A DNA stretch of 12,761 nucleotides, from positions 1 to 12,761 of the forward strand of contig CATOKC010000099.1 of the NCBI GenBank assembly GCA_951800675.1, in the 5' to 3' direction. This document shows positions 7,413-12,657 of the stretch, piece by piece (the stretch's first letter is position 1; every line of letters begins with the position of its first letter). The translations under genes were made by a program, and so were the position numbers. Under the pieces are notes generated by a model. The model did not search any database and was not told where the DNA came from. It was given only the letters and a program-made list of their open reading frames with translations. The stretch comes from an uncultured Oscillibacter sp. GTDB lineage: Bacteria > Bacillota_A > Clostridia > Oscillospirales > Oscillospiraceae.

Positions 7413-7484
7413 TTAGCCAGCATGGCATTTGGTAGCACAAATGCCGCTGTTTAGGGGGAATATCCCCCTAAGACCCCCCGCCGG
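7389..7484 (+). other. Candidate origin of transfer (oriT)
   Basis: A 96-nt non-coding stretch holds three separate inverted repeats. The first is the 10-bp stem at 7389-7412. The second is GGCATTTG (7424-7431) with CAAATGCC (7438-7445) around a 6-nt loop. The third is TTAGGGGG (7451-7458) with CCCCCTAA (7464-7471) around AATAT. A C-rich tract, GACCCCCCGCCGG, follows at 7472-7484. Inverted repeats next to a short nic sequence and close to mobC/relaxase genes are the usual oriT layout for MOBP systems, and this is the only such cluster near the relaxase genes. I infer nicking next to CCCCCTAAGA, but cannot show it. The minus-strand gene at 7512-7871 separates it from mobC. Confidence 0.5.
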
Positions 7485-7513
7485 AAATGCGTCTCAATTT
7501 GAGACGCATTTTT
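7485..7513 (+). repeat. 29-nt palindromic element, copy 2 (bidirectional terminator between convergent genes)
   Basis: Identical over 29 nt to copy 1, same orientation. It lies between the + strand operon ending at 7390 and the - strand gene ending at 7512, and its terminal T-run supplies part of that gene's stop codon. The hairpin with T5 should stop + strand transcripts; on the minus strand the U-run is only TTT. Confidence 0.9.
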
Positions 7514-7871
7514 ATTCCCACGCCTTGGCGTGATGCTGAATTGCCCAGGACAGAAATTCCCCTAGCCCTTCCTGGAATACAGGGCTGTCATGAACTGTCC
7601 GGGCAATCTCAATGAACCCGTTCTTTTCCACCTTTGACCGTGGCACCGTTCCATCACAGACAAAACCTTTTACATTCCCCTCCACAAATCTGGCCCAAAC
7701 GTTGATCTGGAACATGGCGGGGTTTTCCTTGGATATGCCATAGTCAACGGATATTTCCACATCGTCCTCTTTTAAATCCAGCGAAGTCAATGTGAAACGA
7801 AGATAGTTATATGTCTGCGCGTCAATTTTGTTTGCAAAACGAAATAGTTTCTGCGCCACTATCAACCCCAC
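7512..7871 (-). CDS. Hypothetical protein, only minus-strand gene in the window
   Basis: No family is recognised. The 119-aa protein (GTG at 7871) reads as a real soluble protein: a basic helical N-terminus (AQKLFRFANKIDAQTYNYLR), alternating strand-like acidic segments (LKEDDVEISVDYGI, MFQINVWARFVEGNVKGFV) and a helical C-terminus (FQEGLGEFLSWAIQHHAKAW). No larger gene overlaps it. GGAGAAGG (plus-strand complement at 7872-7879) abuts the GTG; TTG at 7865 is a better-spaced alternative start. A candidate promoter lies just upstream and overlaps the mobC promoter region. It lacks the basic Arg-ending tail seen on most + strand proteins. Placed between the candidate oriT and mobC and divergent from mobC, it could act on relaxosome expression or early in the recipient; this is inference. 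Confidence 0.65.
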   Translation of the reverse strand: MGLIVAQKLFRFANKIDAQTYNYLRFTLTSLDLKEDDVEISVDYGISKENPAMFQINVWARFVEGNVKGFVCDGTVPRSKVEKNGFIEIARTVHDSPVFQEGLGEFLSWAIQHHAKAWE

Positions 7872-7884
7872 CCTTCTCCACTGA

Positions 7885-7913
7885 ATTTTACCATAAGCGC
7901 GAATCTATTACAA
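7885..7913 (-). promoter_or_regulatory. Putative promoter for the minus-strand gene
   Basis: Read on the minus strand: TTGTAA (7913-7908), a 17-nt spacer, then TAAAAT (7890-7885) preceded by TGG as an extended -10. This fits a sigma-A promoter and would give a very short leader for the gene starting at 7871 or 7865. Called from consensus match only. Confidence 0.4.
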
Positions 7914-7914
7914 T
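7887..7914 (+). promoter_or_regulatory. Putative weak promoter for mobC-relaxase operon
   Basis: TTTACC (7887-7892), a 16-nt spacer and TACAAT (7909-7914) on the + strand, just before the AGGAAAGGAG ribosome binding site of mobC. It overlaps the opposing minus-strand promoter candidate almost completely, so the two directions may compete. The match is partial and the implied leader is short. Confidence 0.3.
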
Positions 7915-7931
7915 AGGAAAGGAGATCGCCC

Positions 7932-8240
7932 ATGAGAAAACGCAGCCGCCACGTCAGCGTATGGCTGACAGACCAGGAACACGCCCACTTGAAGGAGCAG
8001 GCCCGGAGGGCCGGGTTGGGCATTGACCCCTTTATCCGCAATTTGATCGGAGGCATTGAACTGCGGCCCAGGCCCCCCGACACCTATGCCGCCCTTCTGC
8101 GGGAGCTGTCCGCTATTGGCAACAATGTGAATCAGATCGCCCACACCGCCAATTCCAAAAAGGATATCACCAGCTCCGAAATCGACGAGGCCGTGAAGCT
8201 GGTTCGGGAGGCTTGGCGTCTGGTGAAGGAGACGCTTTAA
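7932..8240 (+). CDS. mobC: MobC-type relaxosome accessory protein
   Basis: MobC proteins bind oriT DNA and help the relaxase open and nick the strand. The 102-aa protein starts with a basic ribbon-helix-helix-like segment (RSRHVSVWLTDQEHAHLKEQ, residues about 4-23). It carries the family signature in its second half: ALLRELSAIGNNVNQIAHTA at about 55-74, followed by a helical region ending VREAWRLVKETL. Length and order are typical of Bacillota MobC proteins paired with Tn1549-like relaxases. The ribosome binding site AAAGGAG is well spaced before the ATG. The stop codon directly abuts the relaxase ATG at 8241, so the two are translationally coupled. Confidence 0.9.
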   Translation: MRKRSRHVSVWLTDQEHAHLKEQARRAGLGIDPFIRNLIGGIELRPRPPDTYAALLRELSAIGNNVNQIAHTANSKKDITSSEIDEAVKLVREAWRLVKETL

Positions 8241-9641
8241 ATGGCGTATACGAAAATTCTTGTAATTCACAAGAGGCTGGATAAGGCCCTCCACTATGTG
8301 CAGAACAAAGAGAAAACATCTCTTTCCGATGCCATTGACTACGCTTTGAACCGGGACAAGACGGAACGCTCCGTTTTTGAAACGGGAATTAACTGCGATA
8401 CCGAGACGGCTTATCAGGACATGATGGCAACCAAACGCCGCTGGGGTAAAGCGGACCGGATACGGCAGGGTTATCACATTATCCAGAGTTTTGTCCCCGG
8501 CGAGGTCACGCCGGAAGAAGCTCATGCTGTAGGCGTGGAATTTGCCCAGCAGCTCCTGGGGAATCGTTACGAGGTAATTGTCACGACCCATTTGGATAAG
8601 GACCATCTGCATAACCACATTGTTTTCAACTCTGTTTCCTTCACGGATGGGATCATGTATCGTAACCAGCGTAAGGATTATTTTGGAGAAGAAGGAATTG
8701 GAATCCGGGGGACCTCGGACGCTATCTGTCAGAGACATAACCTGTCCGTGATTGAGCCTTCGAAGCCGCTGCGGGGTTCAGTCCATCGGGCTGAGTGGGA
8801 GGCCGTCAAAAAAGGTAAGCCCAACAGCCGGGAGCTGGTTCGGCAAGATATTGATATCGCCCTGAGCCGGGCATACACGATGGATACATTCTGGCAAGAG
8901 CTGAAGCAAATGGGTTATAAAATCAAGCGTGGTCCCACGATAAAACACACCGCAGTCAGGCCAGCCTGGGCCGGGAATAATTTTCGCCTGGACAGCTTAG
9001 GCAAAGGATACACGGAAACAGAACTCCAGGATCGCCTCGCGGCGATCCGCTCCGGCGAGACTCCGCCGCCTAAAGTTTCCATTTCCCAGCCCATACCCAT
9101 TTCTCCCCTATTGGTCCCAGGCCGCCGCTATCGTGTTCGAGGTAATGTTACCCCATATCGGCCCCGCAAGCTAAAAGGTTTCCGTGCCCTCTATTTCAAG
9201 TATCTGTATTTCCTGAGAGCCGCCCCCATTCGCCGCCCGAAGAACCGGGCGGCATTTTTGCTACGGGAAGAAGTTCTCCGTTTTGACCGCTATCAAGAGC
9301 AGTTTTCCTATTTGATGAAAAAGCGCATTGAAACGGCGGAGCAGCTTTCTATGCAGTACGATGCTCTGCAAGCGGAAATCGACGCCCTGACGGACCGAAG
9401 GAGCGAGCTTTATAAAATCCGCCGCTCCGGGCATGGCGGGGATGCTATTTCCGAGGAGATCGCCGGACTGACCCGCCAGCTCCGCCCCCTTCGCCGGGAA
9501 CTGAAATTATGTGTCCGCATTGAGGGAGATATCCCCAAAGTGGAAACATCTGTCCGGCAGGCCACAAAGGAACATTCTAAGGAAAAAACCCGTGAAAAAC
9601 CGGGCCATTCCCTGGAACAACAATCTAAAAAAGGAAGGTGA
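8241..9641 (+). CDS. MOBP-family relaxase (Tn1549-like)
   Basis: The relaxase cleaves one strand at oriT, stays covalently bound through a tyrosine, and pilots the strand into the recipient. The N-terminus shows two tyrosine motifs, HYVQNKEKT (Y19) and DYALNRDKT (Y34), as in Tn1549-type relaxases, where the segment between them is longer. Y19 is my preferred catalytic residue. GYHIIQSF (about 77-84) precedes the metal-binding histidine motif HLDKDHLHNHIVFN at 117-130. RNQRKDYF and the DAICQRHNLSVIEPS segment (about 168-182) are also family-like. The C-terminal part is helical, Arg-rich and possibly coiled-coil (about 355-425), with a basic tail ending QSKKGR. At 466 aa it is a usual length. 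It starts immediately after the mobC stop; PcfB starts 4 nt after its own stop. Confidence 0.92.
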   Translation: MAYTKILVIHKRLDKALHYVQNKEKTSLSDAIDYALNRDKTERSVFETGINCDTETAYQDMMATKRRWGKADRIRQGYHIIQSFVPGEVTPEEAHAVGVEFAQQLLGNRYEVIVTTHLDKDHLHNHIVFNSVSFTDGIMYRNQRKDYFGEEGIGIRGTSDAICQRHNLSVIEPSKPLRGSVHRAEWEAVKKGKPNSRELVRQDIDIALSRAYTMDTFWQELKQMGYKIKRGPTIKHTAVRPAWAGNNFRLDSLGKGYTETELQDRLAAIRSGETPPPKVSISQPIPISPLLVPGRRYRVRGNVTPYRPRKLKGFRALYFKYLYFLRAAPIRRPKNRAAFLLREEVLRFDRYQEQFSYLMKKRIETAEQLSMQYDALQAEIDALTDRRSELYKIRRSGHGGDAISEEIAGLTRQLRPLRRELKLCVRIEGDIPKVETSVRQATKEHSKEKTREKPGHSLEQQSKKGR

Positions 9642-9645
9642 GACT

Positions 9646-10266
9646 ATGGACGTAAGCGGAGAGGTTGCCGACCTGATGGTCAAGGAAAGTATGCAAATCA
9701 CGGAGGAAACCATAAAAATGCTTGCCGCCGGGAGCAAAAATCTGGCGGCATTTCTGCTGGCGTTGTCTCAGGACAATAAGAAGCTGTCCGGCCAGACGAA
9801 CATGGCCCGGCTGCTCCGGGACGGCAAGGAGCTGAAGGTTTTTCATATCAAGGAAAGCGATCTTGATGACTTCCGCAAATTTGGAAAAAAGAATGTTCTC
9901 TACGCTGTAATCAAAGACAGCCGCGCCACGGATGGCATGGTGGATCTGATTACAAACGTTGACTACGTTTCCCAGGTCAACTATTTTATGAAAAGCCGTG
10001 GTTACGATGCCCCGGAACAGTCAAAGGCGGAAAAGACGCCAAAAAAAGTCGGCCCCCGCGCTCCACGAGAGAACTCCTTGGAAGGGCGCGGGAGTGGCTT
10101 GACAGCATCGAGGACAACGACGAAGACGAGTGCGAGGACGACGACACCGACATCTGACAAGCCCTCTGTCAAAGGCCGTTTGGAGATGCTGCGGGCTGCG
10201 TCTGAGGGTATGAAAAAGGAACAAGGCCCTCAGCAGAAGCGGCAATCGCCAGAGAAGGGACGATAA
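9646..10266 (+). CDS. pcfB: PcfB family (DUF3801) conjugation protein
   Basis: PcfB-family proteins are relaxosome-associated factors that link the relaxase to the VirD4-like coupling protein in Gram-positive conjugation. The ATG at 9646 is preceded by AAGGAAGGTGAG just 4 nt past the relaxase stop and gives 206 aa; an upstream ATG at 9511 would add residues out of frame inside the relaxase and is not the start. The conserved domain spans about 5-125: ETIKMLAAGSKNLAAFLLAL, then NMARLLRDGKELKVFHI, DDFRKFGKKNVLYAVIKD, and a DGMVDLITNVDYVSQVNY segment. The tail has an RAPRENSLEGRGSG stretch, a Thr-rich linker (153-170), KPSVKGRLEMLRAASEG (172-188), and a basic end SPEKGR. The linker is D/E-rich in another frame (see findings). 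Confidence 0.88.
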   Translation: MDVSGEVADLMVKESMQITEETIKMLAAGSKNLAAFLLALSQDNKKLSGQTNMARLLRDGKELKVFHIKESDLDDFRKFGKKNVLYAVIKDSRATDGMVDLITNVDYVSQVNYFMKSRGYDAPEQSKAEKTPKKVGPRAPRENSLEGRGSGLTASRTTTKTSARTTTPTSDKPSVKGRLEMLRAASEGMKKEQGPQQKRQSPEKGR

Positions 10267-10276
10267 GGAGGTTATC

Positions 10277-10684
10277 TTGAATGTGCTAGTTGTTGAACCT
10301 GGGGTTGTTCCTTACGAAAAAAAACTCAATAATCTGGCGGAAATGCAGTCTCTTGTTGGAGGGTACATAAGGGCGATCTACCCCTTTCAAGAAGATGTTG
10401 CGGTGATATGCAATCTGAAAGCCCGTGTCATGCGTCTGCCATTCAACAGGAGTATTCCCGGAGAATACGGCGGAGTGTTTGGGACATTTTTCGTTTGCGG
10501 ACATGGGGACAAAGAATTTTGTTCTTTGGCCAGAGCGCAGATAAAACGATATCGAGCGCAGTTTTATGAAGCGGAACTTCTTCTGAGAATGGATAGAGGC
10601 AAGCCCATTACAGTTCTCCTGCCGCCACGGCCCAGAACCCGGCCAGCCAAGCGGGAAAAGGACGGCGGACACGAAAGCCGCTAA
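10277..10684 (+). CDS. DUF3846 domain protein
   Basis: DUF3846 proteins are small, of unknown function, and common on mobile elements of Clostridia. The N-terminal MNVLVVEPG, the MQSLVGGYIRAIYPF segment (about 23-37), the MRLPFNR segment and the GTFFVCGHG motif (about 69-77) match my knowledge of the family. The C-terminus is Arg/Pro-rich and ends GGHESR. The start is a TTG at 10277, supported by an ideal AAGGAGG overlapping the pcfB stop at 5-nt spacing; no better start exists in frame. It is the last gene of the mobC operon and is followed by palindrome copy 3 and an intrinsic terminator. Confidence 0.82.
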   Translation: MNVLVVEPGVVPYEKKLNNLAEMQSLVGGYIRAIYPFQEDVAVICNLKARVMRLPFNRSIPGEYGGVFGTFFVCGHGDKEFCSLARAQIKRYRAQFYEAELLLRMDRGKPITVLLPPRPRTRPAKREKDGGHESR

Positions 10685-10695
10685 AACAACGCCAT

Positions 10696-10724
10696 AAAAA
10701 TGCGTCTCAAATTGAGACGCATTT
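10696..10724 (-). repeat. 29-nt palindromic element, copy 3 (inverted)
   Basis: Exactly the reverse complement of copies 1 and 2: the central base is A instead of T, and the five-base homopolymer is on the left (AAAAA at 10696-10700). The stem is intact, but the T5 run would serve minus-strand transcripts; the + strand has only TTT. It begins 11 nt after the DUF3846 stop. Confidence 0.9.
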
Positions 10725-10729
10725 CACCC

Positions 10730-10763
10730 AAGGGGGCATGAGTAACATCATGCCCCCTTTTTT
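10730..10763 (+). terminator. Strong intrinsic terminator
   Basis: A perfect 12-bp stem, AAGGGGGCATGA (10730-10741) and TCATGCCCCCTT (10748-10759), with a 6-nt GTAACA loop, is followed by TTTT and G. It ends the mobC-DUF3846 transcript. It stands only 5 nt before the AGGAGG of the next gene, with no space for an intervening promoter, so the next gene must depend on read-through, antitermination, or an upstream start. Confidence 0.9.
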
Positions 10764-10767
10764 GTTT

Positions 10768-10790
10768 AGGAGGTATGCCTATGTTTTGAT
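10768..10790 (+). promoter_or_regulatory. Ribosome binding site and start with UUU-UGA frameshift site
   Basis: AGGAGGT (10768-10774) is spaced 7 nt from ATG 10781, the natural start. Translation from it reads ATG TTT TGA and stops. Skipping one T gives ATG TTT GAT AAT ATC, which runs in frame into the PP-loop gene (MFDNISPHLHFVNFSGGKDS). A second ATG at 10775 is in the same frame as 10781 but too close to the ribosome binding site. Confidence 0.75.
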
Positions 10791-10814
10791 AATATCAGCC
10801 CCCATCTCCATTTT

Positions 10815-11735
10815 GTGAACTTCTCTGGAGGAAAAGACAGCACCTACCTGCTTCTGGAAATGATACGCCGGAATATGCCGTTTGACGGTGTACTCAATGT
10901 TGATACCGGGATGGAATTTCCGGCCATGTATGACCACATCAATCAAGTGGATGATTTTCTATGGGCGGAACGCAGGATGCGGATAACCCGGCTCAGGCCG
11001 GAAAAGTCCTTTGAGGAATTGATGTTCGACCCCGCAAACACGAGCGGCCCGGATGAAGTTCAAGGCTGCGGCTGGCCTAACGCAGTTGTTCGCTGGTGTA
11101 CTTCCTATCTAAAAACTGAGGTAATCCGGCAATTCAAAAAGAGCCTATGCTGCAATCCATATCATTATATTGCCTTTGCCGCAGATGAGAAGAAACGACT
11201 GAAACGGAAGAATAATCAAAATCCAATGTACATCTATCCTTTGATTGAGTGGGGCATCACAGAGGCCGACGCCTTAGCGGGCTGTTACCAAGCCGGATAT
11301 ACCTGGGGTGGACTTTATGAGCGCTTCTCTCGTGTTTCCTGTTGGTGTTGTCCCTTAAAAAGCCTACCGGAACTGCGAAACCTCCGAGAGTATTACCCGG
11401 AGATATGGACAAAGCTGCGGGCGTTGGATGATCGCGCAATCGCACAATTTGGCTGGGGAAACGCCTACGGAAATTTTAGGCGAAACGAGAGTGTCCGAAT
11501 GTTGGAAGTTCGCTTTGATTTTGAAAAGGAGTGGGCGCAAGCTGGCGGAAACATACGGAGCCGGGCTTTTTTCCATAGGCTGCGTGACATTTACCAAGAG
11601 CGCTTTGACTTCCTTCCGGTATCCCAGCCATCAACAGAGGAATTGCTTCAATACCTCACGGAAAAAGATTTTTCCAAAGCGACAGTATCCAAACGCAAAA
11701 AATCTAAGCGTCATCGCTCTGCGGAGGCGCGATAA
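10815..11735 (+). CDS. PAPS-reductase-family PP-loop protein (N-type ATP pyrophosphatase), start frameshifted
   Basis: Members of this superfamily bind ATP with an SGGKDS loop and activate a substrate by adenylation; relatives include PAPS reductase, DndC and IbrA. SGGKDS is at residues 4-9 from the GTG. NVDTGMEFPAMYDHI (28-42), RWCTSYLK (93-100) and a CWCC cluster (176-179) follow, the cysteines suggesting metal or Fe-S binding. The C-terminus is basic and ends RSAEAR. GTG 10815 lacks a ribosome binding site and cuts off the strand before the P-loop; the likely natural start is ATG 10781, one base out of frame. Genuine PAPS reduction is unlikely for an element-borne gene with no sulfur-assimilation neighbours; nucleic-acid modification or anti-defence is possible, but this is inference. 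The gene lies directly behind a strong terminator. Confidence 0.8.
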   Translation: MNFSGGKDSTYLLLEMIRRNMPFDGVLNVDTGMEFPAMYDHINQVDDFLWAERRMRITRLRPEKSFEELMFDPANTSGPDEVQGCGWPNAVVRWCTSYLKTEVIRQFKKSLCCNPYHYIAFAADEKKRLKRKNNQNPMYIYPLIEWGITEADALAGCYQAGYTWGGLYERFSRVSCWCCPLKSLPELRNLREYYPEIWTKLRALDDRAIAQFGWGNAYGNFRRNESVRMLEVRFDFEKEWAQAGGNIRSRAFFHRLRDIYQERFDFLPVSQPSTEELLQYLTEKDFSKATVSKRKKSKRHRSAEAR

Positions 11736-11790
11736 ACACATTTCAACTTCATTTGCATTTACTTTATCGTGAACATAGGAGGTTTTTTCA

Positions 11791-12657
11791 ATGGCAAATC
11801 TCGGACAGATTATCAGCGAAAAGAGCGCCGCGGATGCCCAGTGGCAGCAGCAGCGCCAAGCGGAGCGAGATAAGACTACCGCTTTGCAGGATACTGGCAT
11901 CGATGAAATCACTACGGACCCGGAGGCGTATGCCCACTACCTGGACCTACAGGGAGACAACCCGACCTATAGCGCCGGAAATATTGCCCTGGTCCATATG
12001 CAACTCCCGAAAGCCACCGTTTTCGGGACTGTCGAGCGATGGAAGACCCTGGGACGCTTTGTCCTGGACGAAGAACGACAAAGCGGAGCGAAAATTTTTA
12101 CCAGAGGCACCCAAGGCAGAGGATATATCATATCCCCCGCCTACGATATCACGCAGACCCAGGGGCGGGAGCTGACCCGCCCCTCGCTCCAGGAAGGGAG
12201 CCGGGAAATAGGCGCCGCCCTGCGTAAAGTTCTTGATTTTTCGCAAGTCCCTGTCAGGCAGGATGAAGAATTGCCCGTGCCCGCTTTTTATGACCAAAAC
12301 GATATGGCCTTATATATCAATCCCAACACGTCGGATCAGGAGGCGTTCGCCGCCATCGCAACGGAGATCGCACTTGTGCGTTTCCACAACAAGGGAAGGA
12401 GCGCAGGCTATAGCCGGGAAGACTGTGAGCTGGACGCGCAAAGCGTTTCCTATATCCTTTGCCGCCGTTTTGGTATTGAGCGGGAAAAGCCGGATATGTC
12501 CCGGTTGTCTGAACTCTATGCTGGATGGCCTACGCCGGACCGGAAACAGGCCCTGGACAGCATCCAGGATATGAGCAAGATGATTGGCCGAAGCATCGAA
12601 AAAAGCGTTACACCCCAGCAACGGAGCCGCCCTCTGGTTCGGAACGCAGCCAGATAA
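11791..12657 (+). CDS. ArdC-like paralog with degenerate zinc motif
   Basis: This 288-aa protein aligns in order with the ArdC-like protein at 1923-2918. YSAGNIALVHMQLP pairs with YSFGNILLIAMQCP, AYDITQTQGREL with VYDISQTEGKEL, and ELDAQSVSYILCRRFGIE with EVEAESVAYVVCQHFGID. The HEIAH zinc site of the homolog is TEIAL here (191-195), so both histidines are lost and peptidase activity is not expected; a ssDNA- or protein-binding role may remain. The N-terminus is helical and Gln/Ala-rich (about 1-35). The tail ends PLVRNAAR. The ATG follows AGGAGG with a T-rich spacer. The 55-nt gap before it (11736-11790) contains no terminator and no promoter I can call. Similar MANxxQ-beginning proteins are, to my knowledge, common on Clostridia conjugative elements. 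Confidence 0.82.
   Translation: MANLGQIISEKSAADAQWQQQRQAERDKTTALQDTGIDEITTDPEAYAHYLDLQGDNPTYSAGNIALVHMQLPKATVFGTVERWKTLGRFVLDEERQSGAKIFTRGTQGRGYIISPAYDITQTQGRELTRPSLQEGSREIGAALRKVLDFSQVPVRQDEELPVPAFYDQNDMALYINPNTSDQEAFAAIATEIALVRFHNKGRSAGYSREDCELDAQSVSYILCRRFGIEREKPDMSRLSELYAGWPTPDRKQALDSIQDMSKMIGRSIEKSVTPQQRSRPLVRNAAR

Noticed and set aside
7908..8738. Minus-strand ORF of 276 aa opposite mobC and the relaxase
   Set aside because: It lies across two confidently identified + strand genes and runs over their junction; its length comes from codon bias on the other strand.
9511..9645. Upstream extension of pcfB to ATG 9511
   Set aside because: It would overlap the relaxase 3' end for about 130 nt; ATG 9646 has a good ribosome binding site and begins at the conserved domain.
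9511..9737. Minus-strand ORFs across the relaxase/pcfB junction
   Set aside because: They overlap conserved coding sequence on the + strand and have hydrophobic-biased shadow composition.
2918..10724. The three palindromes as a CRISPR array
   Set aside because: The copies are several kilobases apart with genes between them, so there is no repeat-spacer structure.
2918..10724. The palindromes as insertion-sequence ends
   Set aside because: No transposase gene and no flanking target duplications are visible; each copy is self-contained.
11753..12175. Alternative + strand ORF of 140 aa overlapping the ArdC paralog
   Set aside because: It is a different frame of the same DNA; the frame at 11791 has the AGGAGG site and aligns with the ArdC-like protein.
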